A DNA stretch of 64,000 nt from Portunus trituberculatus (taxonomy: Eukaryota > Arthropoda > Malacostraca > Decapoda > Portunidae), in contig NC_059283.1 in assembly GCF_017591435.1 (NCBI RefSeq), forward strand, positions 3,925,185 through 3,989,184, in the 5' to 3' direction. The position numbers were made by a program, and so were the translations under genes. The notes under the pieces were generated by a model. That model was given only the letters and a program-made list of their open reading frames with translations, was not told the DNA's origin and made no database searches. How positions within the stretch are numbered: position 1 is the first letter of the stretch; the number at the start of each line of letters is the position of its first letter. Of this stretch, positions 1-13,230 are shown piece after piece.

Positions 1-2
<2 letters not shown>

Positions 3-69
<67 letters not shown>

Positions 70-240
70 AAGAGGCAGCACATTAGAGGCAAAAGTAAGC
101 CATTAATGTTTAACTATCAGGCAAAAGATCAGGTGTGTGTTTGGTGTGTCAGGTGTGCGCTCGTCCCTCACACACCTGTATATTTCCACACCTGCAGTAC
201 GTGAGCTGTTATTTACAGTGATTCAAATATCTTTGATGGT

Positions 241-289
<49 letters not shown>
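3..289. repeat. Two (GA)n arrays (3-66 and 244-289)
   Basis: The arrays are uninterrupted. The 177 bp between them are unique and hold AGGTGTG/CACACCTG-like inverted short motifs. Confidence 0.95.
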
Positions 290-291
<2 letters not shown>

Positions 292-1260
292 CTAGCATAT
301 CTTTAACTAACTACTATTTACAAGGAGAAAATACAAATACGAGTAACAAAGAAATTATCTCCCTTTTCTACCACAACTGCTACTATTACTACCACTACTA
401 CCACCACTACTGCTGCAATAGCAGTGGTAGTAACAATAAGACAGCAGGAGGATCATTAGTAATTGCTCCGGTCATTATCTTCCTCGCATGTGTCTCAGTT
501 TCATAATTTCCGAGACAAAATCAATACGAATGTCAGATGTAAACTTTTACCACAAGAGCACGCGAGAGACCCCCCCCCCTTCCCCTTGTCCTTCTCCTCG
601 TCCTCGTGGTCTCTGTCTCTTTCCCTCCCGTCCTTCTCTGGTATCCTCCATCTCTCCTCCGTTTTTCTGTCTCCCAGTCACCAGCTGTCTCCTGCATCAG
701 TTGTCTTTTACTTACTCTCAGGCCCAGCTGTTAGTGGTATTAGGTTTGGTTCTCTGGCACTTACTCTGTCAATTTTGTGCTGTGTCTCCTCTTCCTGAGT
801 GCCAGTTTGTGCCATCTGCTCGTTTCTGGTCGGTCTCCTCCTCTCTTGTCTCTTCTCCTTTCCTTTCGTTTTCTTTCATTTTCTTTCTTTTTTCTCCATT
901 TTCATATCTCTTCTATTCTCTGTTGTGTTGTTTTGCTTTGAGTTGTTTTCCTCTGTTTGTTTATTTTCTCTTGTCTTCCCTCATTATTTTATTTTCTCCT
1001 TCCTTTTATTTCTCGTTTCGTTTATTTTTCATAATTTTCTTTCTTGTCTTGATTTGATTTTTAGTTTCTGTTAATCTTCTTTTGTCTCCTCTCCTCTCCT
1101 CTTCGTTTTCTTTTGTGTCTTTTCTCAGTTCGTATCCTTTCCTTTCATTATCCTGTTTTCCTCTCGCCCTCAGTTTGTTCAGTTTCCTTTCTCTCACTGT
1201 CTTTGTTTTCCTCTCTTGACTACTTTCCCTCGTCTTTCCTGGTCTTTTTTTCCTGATCTT

Positions 1261-1263
<3 letters not shown>
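290..1263. other. T-rich and pyrimidine-rich non-coding DNA
   Basis: 290-460 is mixed, with ACT/CAC triplets at 370-440. From 540 the + strand becomes strongly pyrimidine-rich for about 700 bp. The open frames here are Ser/Phe/Leu-rich translations of that bias. No gene seen. Confidence 0.8.

Positions 1264-1298
<35 letters not shown>
1264..1298. repeat. (GA)n array
   Basis: Pure GA dinucleotide run of about 35 bp. Confidence 0.95.
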
Positions 1299-1300
<2 letters not shown>

Positions 1301-2227
1301 TCTTTTATATTTTGCTTGTTATCTACTTTTTGTTGACAATTTACGTTTTCAGCTGAGCATTGTTTTCATTTTTAAAAGTCTTCTGTGCCACAAAAAGAAC
1401 ACGTCTTCTTGTCCGGTAATGTTCCTCAGCTGTCTGGATTTAAAAGATTATGTTCCTTGAGGATGTAAAAAAAGACGAGATAAAAAGCATCTTCCGAGAC
1501 CAGAATAATTAATGAGCTGCAGGACTTGTGGCCTAATTATGTGCTTTGAAAAAAAAAAAAGTCTTGCGTATTTTGTGACATGAGAGGGAGAGTGTGTATG
1601 GGAGGTGATAAATGTGTGGGTAGTGAATTATGATGGTAATGTATGAAAATGGAAGGAAAGAAGATAGTTTTGTGTGGAATATTAAGAGTGTACTTTTTGA
1701 TGATTAATATGAAGATTATAAAGATAATTACTTACTAGAATGTGTAGAAAATCAAGAGTAAATGTTAAAATGAAAATGAACACAAGAAGCTGACAGAAAT
1801 GAAGATGTCAATGTAAAGGAATAGATAATAACTGAAAGAAATGAATAACACATATAAATTTAGATAAAAATAATTTGTTCTGAAAATTTTAAATAGACCA
1901 TAATAGTAATTCAGAATGACATAATGAAGATAAACAATAGATGCATATAAACTAAGGTCTTGATAATTCAGAGTGCTTTAAATAGAAAAAAAACAAAACA
2001 AGATGAATATTGTAGTAAAGATACGGATCTGAAAATAAACTCATGGAAAACAAAGCAAAAAATTATTATAAGCCTGAAAACCAAAGGGAAAAAAATGATA
2101 TATATTTGATACAAAACAGAATTTGTATAAGTGAAGAAATATATATAACAGATAATAAATTGAAATAAGCAAACATAACTAAGAAATTGAGACTAAAAAA
2201 GATATCATTCAAACTGAGGCAAAAAAT
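1299..2227. other. AT-rich unique DNA
   Basis: Very A-rich from 1540 onward, with an A-run at 1549-1560. No coding or structured feature recognised before the AGATAA repeat. Confidence 0.75.
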
Positions 2228-2345
2228 AGATAATAGATAACAGAAACCAAATAATAGATAACCAAAATAATAACCAAGCTAGATAACCAAAGAATAGATA
2301 AAAATAGATAACAATAGATAACCAAACATTAGAGAACAGAAACCA
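2228..2345. repeat. Degenerate AATAGATAACCAAA minisatellite
   Basis: AGATAA occurs seven times on the + strand between 2228 and 2321, mostly inside AATAGATAACCAAA-like units of 10-20 bp. It lies in a long AT-rich stretch. Confidence 0.6.
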
Positions 2346-2748
2346 AACTCATTATAGCAATACCTGGAGGGTCTTGAGTGCCACTTTCAACTGTCCCTGT
2401 CACTACTGTTGCCTTCCAGATATCCCAGTGGGCAGTTTTCGTCTCCAGTGCCTTCTGCCGAGAACACGTAGGTTTGGCGCTCACTTCCCGTCATACTAAC
2501 ACCGTAGCCTCGCTCATTACTAACTCAAAGACCATCAAGCCGCCGCCCTCCACTCACCAGCCTACCGTCCATCATGACCTGACCTTCACCTGACCTCCAG
2601 TGACCTTGTTTGTTTTTGAGGGATGAGGTGGTGAATTTTTATTAGCAGTGGAGAATGGAGAATGATCAGAGAGAGAGAGTCTATTTCTTTGTTTTTCAGG
2701 TAATTTTCCACGTGGTGAGAATTTTACCAGAAGGAAATATGGAAAACA

Positions 2749-3059
<311 letters not shown>

Positions 3060-3090
3060 CCCCTCCCTCCTTCACCACGTGTCAAGGTCA

Positions 3091-3290
3091 GGCGGCGGTG
3101 GTGGCGATGGTGGTAGCGGTAGTGACACTGGTGGTGGTGGTGGTGGTGCTGGTGGTGGTGGTGGTGGTAGCAGCAATGGTCTGCCAGCGTGTCTGTCGCT
3201 AACTCATCCTGCCGTGCTGACTAATCCCGTGTGTGTGCTGGAGTGCTGACTAACCAGCGTGTGTGTGCGTGTGCTGACTCGCTAACTTTG
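3091..3290. repeat. GGT array followed by degenerate GTGCTGACTAAC repeats
   Basis: 3091-3180 is (GGT)n with interruptions. 3210-3290 holds three variants of GTGCTGACT(A/C) separated by GTGTGTG runs. Confidence 0.7.
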
Positions 3291-3388
3291 CGGTGCTGGC
3301 GTGGCTGCTAAACTTCCCCTTGCCACTAACACTCACACTCGCCTCGCTGCGGTGCGGGAATCTGGGCTTTATGCATGATGGCCTTTGG

Positions 3389-3660
3389 GGCGTGAATTGT
3401 ATACTGATGCCTTTTTTTTTTTTATCTAACTTATTTATGTTGGTATTTTTAAGGATTTTGGAATTTTCTTTTCATTTTTTTTTATTTGATTATTTTTTGT
3501 ACTTTTAAGATATTTTTACGGCGTGAAATGTATATTAATTCCATTTTTTTTTTGTCTAACTTCTTTACTTTATTATTTTTAAGGATTTTGGAATTTTGTG
3601 CTCATCTTTTTTTACTTAATTTTTCTGTTGTACTTTTAAGGCTTTTTGGGGTTTTAGTTT
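3389..3660. repeat. 131-bp imperfect tandem duplication in T-rich DNA
   Basis: GGCGTGAA(T/A)TGTATA is followed by a T-run, TCTAACTT(A/C)TTTA, TTTTTAAGGATTTTGGAATT and GTACTTTTAAG. The set occurs from about 3389 and again from about 3520. Confidence 0.75.
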
Positions 3661-3929
3661 TCACTTCATTTTTGTTGTTTTGTGTGATCTGATTACTAGT
3701 GTTCTATTTTCAGTTATGTTTCTTTTATTCTATTACATTTTTTTTTTTCGTGTTTCACTCATGTATTCATTTTATTATTTTTTGAAGGATTTTTTTTTCT
3801 TAGTTTTATTGCTGACACTAACCATTGTTTACTTACATGCATAATTTTCTCTTCAGGTGAGTAAGTGAGAATATGATTAACTTTAGTATTATTTTAGAAA
3901 CAAGCCTTCAATATTTGCATTTCTTTTTG

Positions 3930-3932
<3 letters not shown>

Positions 3933-3981
<49 letters not shown>

Positions 3982-4000
3982 GGAGACGGAGACAGAGACG
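3933..4000. repeat. (GA)n passing into CGGAGA units
   Basis: GA run 3933-3980 followed by (CGGAGA/CAGAGA)n to about 4000. Confidence 0.9.
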
Positions 4001-4019
4001 GAGACAAACAGACCAAAAA

Positions 4020-5440
4020 AAAAAGGGATTGTGAAAAATTATACAAAAAAAAAAGAGGAAAAAAGCTGATCTGGTAGCAGGTCAGCGAAGCGTGTCACCG
4101 CCTCACTCAGCTGCATCACCTCGGCAGCGTGACATCGCCAGGTAACGCTCAGCTCGCACGCTCCGATAACAAGTCGTTTCAAACACGTCAAACTCCGAGA
4201 AAACATGAATCCTGGAATTGAGTCTAAAATGGAGTGGGTCCGTTTGCAGCCCTTCCAGCAAACATTTTTCTTTATTATTATTTGGTTTATTTTTTTTATA
4301 TTTTATTCATTCACCTATTTTGTTCTGGTCAGTTTCTTGCTGGGTAAGTAAGGTACAGCTCCTGAAGGTGATGTACTGAGAGCATTTAGAAGTATGTTAA
4401 TTCCTGTTCTCTCACTATTTCACATCCTTCTTAATTACTATACCCAGCGAGACCTTTTTTCGTCCCCTCACACGCACTTGCAAACATTATTCCTGCTAAA
4501 AGTTTCAAATTCTATTTTTTTTTTGTCTCAATACTTGTAAATATTACTTAAATTGCTTCTAGTGTTAAGAATAGTTGCATATCGCTGTGAAAAGTTTAAG
4601 ACTCTCACTAGATTCTTAATTATAGAGTGAACAGGGATCGTAATACACAGTGAAAAGAGTTCAGTGTTCGCTGATTACAATATATGGACATGATAAAGGA
4701 AAAATGCAAGAAACCATCAAACATACATACACGTGGCATTAGAATTCTACTAATATTATTCCAAGTTACCTATTCTTGTATCTAACCACAAAAAATTTAT
4801 GATGCAAAACAAAACTAGAATAAAGGAAACTGCGAGAATCCATAAGACTTAAAAGTGACAGTCTCTGTAGAAAACATACATGCCTATATCTGTATTATCC
4901 CCACCCATAAATTCAGTTAGTGTAGTTTGGTAAGACCTTTAAAGGCAATGCTGAAAATCGTCATATTCTTTAGTTTCTATTGTCGATCACCCTTAAACCT
5001 GGTGAATTAAAGATCGCTAACTCTTTATACCTCTGAATATTTTTGCTTGGAAATGGATGATAGAAAAAAATAAATACACTGAAAGACTATGAAAAATATA
5101 TGAAAAGGTGGCTAATGTAACACCGATTCTTTCCTGTCATACACGTCATTCTTTTTTTAATTTCCTCGCACGAAAAGAGAAGAGAAATGATAGGCAACAC
5201 ACAGTAAGACCAAGAACTTCACTTTTTGAGGCCAACAAGCGACCCGAATTTTGTATCAAATGGGGAAAACATCGCAAGGAAAAGAAAAGTCGCTAGTTTG
5301 CGGTGTTGCGTTAATGACAAGGCAAAAAGGAGAAACAGAGAGAGGAAAAAAGATTCAGAGAAAAGGCGAATATCATGCGTTGGATTTCAAGTCTCGGGAA
5401 CCTGACAAAGGCAGCGACAGGTTGGAAGGAGGAGGGAGAC
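4020..5440. other. Unique DNA: a CpG-bearing patch then AT-rich sequence
   Basis: 4075-4260 is mixed-composition DNA with several CGs and resembles conserved non-coding sequence. 4260-5300 is AT-rich. I found no exon with both splice signals. Confidence 0.55.
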
Positions 5441-5442
5441 AA

Positions 5443-5476
5443 GGAGGAGGAGGAGGAGGAGGAGGAGGAGGAGGAG
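5443..5476. repeat. (GGA)n array in a purine-rich stretch (5300-5770)
   Basis: About 11 GGA triplets. The flanking 450 bp are purine-rich and give long Glu/Lys/Arg (+) or Phe/Leu/Ser (-) pseudo-frames. Confidence 0.9.
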
Positions 5477-5774
5477 GCGAGGTGAGGGGAAGAAAGGAAA
5501 AGGAAGTAGAAAATGTGGGAGAAGACCTGTTAAAAGTAAAGAATAGGGAAGAGAAGAAAAGGAAAATGCCAAGAACGAGAACGAAGTTAGACAAATAATA
5601 GAAGGAATAAAAGATAAAGAAAATAAAGCAAATGAGTACAAAAAGTAAAGCTAGAACGAATAAAAACAAGAAAAAGAAAGGAAAAATAAAATAAAGTGTA
5701 CGAAAAACAAGAATGAAAATAAAAACGAACCACAGAAAAAGACTGAAGAGGAGGAAGACAACCAAGAAAGGAAG

Positions 5775-6239
5775 TGTACCCTCTACCTAGGTTTGGGTGT
5801 GGGACTGTGGGGTGTGGACCGCCGGAGGAACCTGAGGCAAATGAACGGCAGGGAAATTGTCCTCTCAACTGACTGCACCGGTGAGACACGAAGCTGGCTG
5901 GGAGAGCGTGAAATGCACCTGTATTATTGTGTATTATGAAGCACTGGAGGAGGCAGCGACGGTGAGGGAGTCAGTAATAGGATTTGGGAAACGTACATTT
6001 GGGAGACGTACCAGTGTGTGTTTGGAGGTGGGTACAGGTCGTAATCCCATATGCATTCAATTATTCCTCCTGTTTATACAAATTTAGACGCAGTTATTAT
6101 ATTTTCCTAATTTTTTAGTAGTAATTTGAAAGATTCTAAATAAAGTTCTAGAAATAATCACGAGAACATTACTGATGAATTTTGTAGTCTTTGAAAAATA
6201 GTCTTAAGAGAAAAATGCGCTTCAGGAAACTGGAATTAT

Positions 6240-6240
<1 letters not shown>
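5775..6240. other. Mixed unique DNA
   Basis: 5775-6050 is GC-neutral, the remainder AT-rich. Nothing recognised. Confidence 0.6.
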
Positions 6241-6241
<1 letters not shown>

Positions 6242-6281
<40 letters not shown>

Positions 6282-6417
6282 AGCTGTGTCACCTGAGGCT
6301 GTGTCGGTGCCAGGGGAGTCTTATCCAACGGTGCTCCACGAAGGCATGAAAATACTGCGTGTCGGGTACAGCTTAAAGGCGAGGTCTGTGCTTAGCGACC
6401 AGGCTTATGACGGCTGC

Positions 6418-6500
<83 letters not shown>

Positions 6501-6610
6501 CTGAGGGGTCCACCAAGGGCACAACAATGAAAGAAAATAAAAAGTTTGTAGCATTCTTAAAGATAACGACTGATAGGTAAAGAAAAAGACATAAAAGAAA
6601 AGCACATTGT

Positions 6611-6665
<55 letters not shown>
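6242..6665. repeat. Three (GT)n arrays (6242-6278, 6421-6497, 6613-6665)
   Basis: All run in the same orientation and are separated by 115-145 bp of unique sequence. Confidence 0.95.
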
Positions 6666-6669
<4 letters not shown>

Positions 6670-6957
6670 TAAATACGAGTGTGTCTTAAGTGCTTACGAG
6701 ATTTAGTGTTTTAATTCTCCTTTTTATTGTCGTTGGTTTATATTTTCTCCCTCCTCTTCCTTTGTGTCTCGTAAAGAATTGTGTGGCTATTTATGTTACT
6801 CCTTTTCATCTCCTTGTATTACGTTAGTGTTGCATTTCCTCGCATTTGCTCTAAGTATCTTTTCTCCTCTTTTTTTCTTATTTATCCTCTTTCTTTTTCA
6901 TTTTTTCTTTTATCTTATTGTGCGTTGTATCAGTCATATTCTGTGTCTTTCATATTA

Positions 6958-7051
6958 CCTCCTCCTCTTCTTCGTCCTCCTCCTCCTCCTCCTCCTCCTC
7001 CTCCTCCTCCTCCTCCTCCTCCTCCTCCTCCTCCTCCTCCTCCTCCTCCTC
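6958..7051. repeat. (TCC)n array
   Basis: About 27 TCC triplets after a short TTC/CTC lead-in. Confidence 0.95.
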
Positions 7052-7194
7052 TCCCCACTTAACAAGAAAAAAAGTCTTGAATATATTGGTGTTCCTTTCC
7101 TTTCGTTCGTCCTTCCCTCAGCTAACAAGAAAGGGGAGTAGGAAGGAAAGTCATCAACCACCTCTTCCCTCTCTTCCCTTACCCTCATATCTCT

Positions 7195-7265
7195 CCCCTT
7201 CCCTCTCCCTCTCCCTCTCCCTCTCCCTCTCCCTCTTCCTCTCCCTCTCCCTCTCGCTCTCGCTT
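7195..7265. repeat. (CCCTCT)n hexamer repeat
   Basis: About ten CCCTCT units with single-base variants (CTTCCT, CTCGCT). Confidence 0.9.
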
Positions 7266-7332
7266 TCCCTTTCTCCTCTTCCCTGAACTAAGCTACAGAT
7301 CGTTTCATCATGTTTTCCTTTTTCCCTCTCTC

Positions 7333-7628
<296 letters not shown>

Positions 7629-7629
7629 G

Positions 7630-8200
7630 TAAACTAAAAACAAGGATGTGATATAGGAAAGAGGGAAAAGTGAAGAGGAGAAAGGAGGACAGAGGAGGTA
7701 CGTGTGCATAGAAGATAAGAGGAGAAAGAACGAGAGGAAACAGGAAGAGGAGGAAGAGGACGAGGTGGAGTAGGTGTGTATAGGAGATAAGAGGAATAAA
7801 AAGGACAGACTCATAAAAAGAGAAGGAGGAAGAGAAGAAAAAGGAATAGAAGTGTGTGGAGGAGAGAATTATAGCGGAGGAAAGGAAAAGAGGAAGAGGA
7901 AGAGGAGGAGGAGAGAGGGAGGAAATATGGAGACGGGAACGATTGTGGAAGATAGGAAAGGAAAAAAAAAAAAGAATTAGGAATATTGAGGCAGAAAAGA
8001 AGAGAAAGAAGAAAGAATAACAAGAATATAGAAAAAAAAACATTTGTGTAGGAAAGGAAAAGAAAAAAAAGGGACTAAGAGAAGAAATTAAATGAAAAAA
8101 TATATATAGGAGAAAGAAATAGAGAGGAAGAACAAAAATATGAAAGAAACATTGTGGACTAAACTTAAAAAAAAAACAACGAAGAAGAGACAACTGCAAA
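7630..8200. other. Purine-rich + strand, about 570 bp
   Basis: Mostly A and G on the + strand without a fixed period. Minus-strand open frames here (for example 7507-8199) are Ser/Phe/Leu-rich artefacts. The segment GAAACATTGTGGACTAAA near 8147 resembles the spacer of the 11.9-kb minisatellite. Confidence 0.75.
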
Positions 8201-8551
8201 GGACGAGGAAGGACATAACATTGAGAATATGACCCAGAATGACCTATTATGACCTAAGATGATCCAATATCAATCCTCTATTCGCCTCTTGGCCTCCGTG
8301 ATAACTGAAATTAGTCTGGGAATGTCAGTAGACTTGCACACCACACTGGAGGAGGCTGGGAGGGGAAATGGAGAGGAAACAGGGTAGAGAGGAGAGGAGG
8401 AGAGTGCGAAGGTGATAAGGGAATGTTTCTGTGGAATGTCAAGTTATGAGGGTTATGGAAATGTGCCTGGAAAAGAGGATATAGAAAACGGGGTATCCAT
8501 TTTGTGAGGTTGTTAGAGTTAATTGTGTTGAGGGTGCGTTGTGTTGTTTCA

Positions 8552-10698
<2,147 letters not shown>

Positions 10699-10760
<62 letters not shown>
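10699..10760. repeat. (GA)n array
   Basis: About 62 bp of GA. Confidence 0.95.
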
Positions 10761-10764
<4 letters not shown>

Positions 10765-11157
10765 AATGTACGGACTCCAATTACTAAAGAAATAAAATCC
10801 GAACATCACATAGAGAAAGTGGAAAAAGTAATGCAAGACACGAAACAAAAGACTATTAAGAGTATTACATTTGTTTATTTACTTACTTTCATGTCCAAGT
10901 GGCGGGGAAAAAATAACAATGGATGCTTCGGTTTACCAAATAACAAAAGAATATTGCGCAAAAGTCATTGCATTATTTTCTTTTAACATTTTTCTTTGTC
11001 ACTCACCATTTTTCTGCAGCTTATGTTGACTGAAGTACTTGCGTTTCAATAGTTGTCTTTTGGAGTGTTTTGAAGGATACTACTGCTCGTCTAAATACTC
11101 CTCTTGACCTTCGCTACAGGCTGGAATACTAAAGGGAAGAAGTGAATGGAAGTACAC

Positions 11158-11379
11158 AAGCCGCCGTGGTACAGTGGAACCATGCGTGCTTTGGGGTCCG
11201 AGGGGTCTCCAAGCGCACGGGTTCGAATCCTGTCCATGGTCTGAGTGAAGGTTGGGCTTTCTCACTCGGGACAACGGTTTCCTAGCGGGTGGGCTTTGAG
11301 ATAGGAGCTACCCTAAAAAGTATCCCCTTTAACCCATAAATTCCCGTGAAAAGCCCACATGGTATAAATAAAAAAAAAA
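11158..11379 (+). mobile_element. tRNA-derived SINE, full-length copy
   Basis: The head resembles a tRNA. It has an A-box-like TGGTACAGTGG at 11167-11177 and an exact pol III B box GGTTCGAATCC at 11220-11230. A body of about 130 bp without tRNA character follows, then a 3' tail ATAAATA plus an A-run (about 11366-11379). A second, inverted copy with the same head, body and tail lies at 25671-25871. The distance between the boxes suggests a tRNA with a long variable arm (Ser/Leu type), but I cannot assign the parent tRNA. No clear target-site duplication was seen. Confidence 0.85.
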
Positions 11380-11445
11380 GTGGATGGTTTGAAAACACGA
11401 GATGAGTAAATAAAAATCAGCCACAAAAGCTATATATAAACGGAA

Positions 11446-11449
<4 letters not shown>

Positions 11450-11481
<32 letters not shown>

Positions 11482-11644
11482 GCACATAGTAGCAGTTGTA
11501 TTAGTAGAAGTAAGAAAATGAGGAAAAAGCAAGGGTGTAATAGTAAGAGTAATTAGTGATAGTTATAGTAGTAATAGTAGTAGTTTTAATAGTAAAAGTA
11601 ATAGTAGTAAAAGTAATAGTAGTGGAAAGTGTCATTGCCATCCC

Positions 11645-11704
<60 letters not shown>

Positions 11705-11708
11705 CTCT
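11450..11708. repeat. (CT)n, degenerate (AGT)n, (CT)n
   Basis: CT 11450-11477, AGT/AAT triplets about 11540-11628, CT 11648-11708. Confidence 0.9.
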
Positions 11709-11859
11709 CACACACGAAAACATTTGGGTGAGGGCAGATTGTCACCCGAAATGGAGAAAGTTAGCCGAGGGAGCGCGATTCCCACCGACAGAACTTGGCG
11801 GTTTGAGAATCTTTCTTACTTGACCACCGCAGCGGAAGGAAGGAAGCCCAGAAAACTGA

Positions 11860-11918
11860 GAAATATAGAGAAGAAGGATGAAAAAAACATTGGGGACTAA
11901 AGATAAGATGTTGCAGAG

Positions 11919-11959
<41 letters not shown>

Positions 11960-12027
11960 GTAATATAAAGAAGAAAGATAAAAAAAAAACATTGAGAATT
12001 AAAGATAAGATACAGGAGAGGAGGAGA

Positions 12028-12073
<46 letters not shown>

Positions 12074-12143
12074 TTGTGCAATATAGAGAAAAAGGTAAAA
12101 AATAAACATTGGGAATTGAAAATAAAATGTATGTGAGAACGAA

Positions 12144-12180
<37 letters not shown>
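11860..12180. repeat. Compound minisatellite: three spacer units each carrying a GA array
   Basis: Three units of roughly 100-116 bp share ATATA(G/A)AGAA, AACATTG(G/A)G(A/G)A and A(A/T)AAGAT, each followed by a (GA)n run (11923-11955, 12031-12072, 12148-12180). The AACATTG anchor recurs at about 11887, 11989 and 12105. The duplication unit therefore includes the microsatellite itself. Confidence 0.75.
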
Positions 12181-12184
<4 letters not shown>

Positions 12185-12713
12185 GGATCTACCATCGTCA
12201 TTTTCACCAAGACAATCCATAGGGAGATAAAAAAAAAAAAAAAAAGCTTGTGGGAAATAGAGTCCGCAAATGGAGGTCTTGTTTACCGGGAAAAAGAGAG
12301 AGAGGAGAGGGAGAGAGAGAAAGGCAGGGGGATAGAGGGTCAAAATACATCCAATGGCTCTTATGGATGTTGTTGGGGGCAGTTAGGACGAGCGCCCTTG
12401 GTGGGAGGGGTATAAACAGCTGGCCTTAATAGCTCAATTTACAACATGGCCCAGGCACTGATAGCAAATTGTTTTAATCGCCGAATCGTTTTCTCCATCG
12501 GTGTTCCCCCTTTGAAGGCCGATAAGCGACAATTACGTTTTGTTAGTGCTCGTTGCTTTTATAGCCTCCGCCTAGCGCTCGCCTGCTTCTGATTGGCTGG
12601 TGATTGATAAGTGGGCGGGGCTTCGTGACGTGGCGGAAAGTAATTGGCCAGTGCATGATAGGTTTGTGATATTGCAGTTCATGTCTTTCTACTACTGGTG
12701 TTTTTTGAAAGGA
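12181..12713. other. Start of the microsatellite-poor island
   Basis: 12400-12700 is balanced in composition with several CGs and homeodomain-like TAAT/ATTA words. It resembles conserved non-coding or promoter DNA. No exon found. Confidence 0.5.
12557..12650. promoter_or_regulatory. Promoter-like motif cluster (two CCAAT boxes, GC box, CRE)
   Basis: Two inverted CCAAT boxes (ATTGG at 12592-12596 and 12643-12647, 51 bp apart) bracket a GC box GGGCGGGGC (12613-12621) and TGACGT (12626-12631). TTTTATAG lies upstream at about 12557. The surrounding 1 kb has almost no microsatellites. The combination resembles NF-Y/Sp1/CREB-type animal promoters. I see no transcript or start codon to anchor it. 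Confidence 0.4.
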
Positions 12714-13230
12714 CGAATTTCACTGGGTTTTCCGCGACACGATCTTTTAATGAACAGTATTGAAATGCACTTTATCCTGCAATATAATGCTAGTCTTGTC
12801 CGAGAGGTTTTTTATTTGTTTTGTTAAAGATACGTAGCTTTTTTGGAATGAATTTCACTTCAGTATCTGAGTTTTCCACAAGATCATTATGTATCAATGT
12901 ATGAACGCATTTGACTTAGCAAGGTAATTCATATATCGCCTGAGGTTGTGTTTTTGTCAAGTTCTTATTATTCAAAGTGAAATTGATGGGGTTTTCTATG
13001 AAATGTGTTAGCTTTGTATTTGACCGAAATTCACTGAATTTTCTACTCAAGAATATTTCAGAAGGCAATTTGAGAGGGCATTTAATTAAGCAGGATCGGT
13101 CATGCCTCGCTTCGGGTCGTGTTTTTCAGGGCGCGTACTGAGAACGAACGTCACTTGGTCCTGCGCGATAAGATCCGGTTATGGTCAATCTTGGAAGGCA
13201 TTTTATTAAGTGAGATAAACATGTGTGGCG
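12714..13230. repeat. Ancient degenerate tandem repeat, four units
   Basis: Unit heads GA(A/C)(T/G)TTCACT-like lie at about 12715, 12850, 13026 and 13146. Most are followed by a GTTTTCC/CGA(C/T)AAGATC-like block, and the units end in GGCATTT(A/T)ATTAAG-like sequence, best seen in the third and fourth. Spacings of about 135, 176 and 120 bp and low identity point to an old array or to diverged regulatory modules. Confidence 0.45.

Noticed and set aside
11158..11242. A functional tRNA gene
   Set aside because: The B box is good, but a nearly identical sequence with the same non-tRNA body and A tail occurs at 25.7 kb, which identifies a SINE.
12714..13230. A CRISPR-like array of repeats and spacers
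   Set aside because: Units are diverged and unevenly spaced, the genome is clearly eukaryotic, and no cas genes exist.
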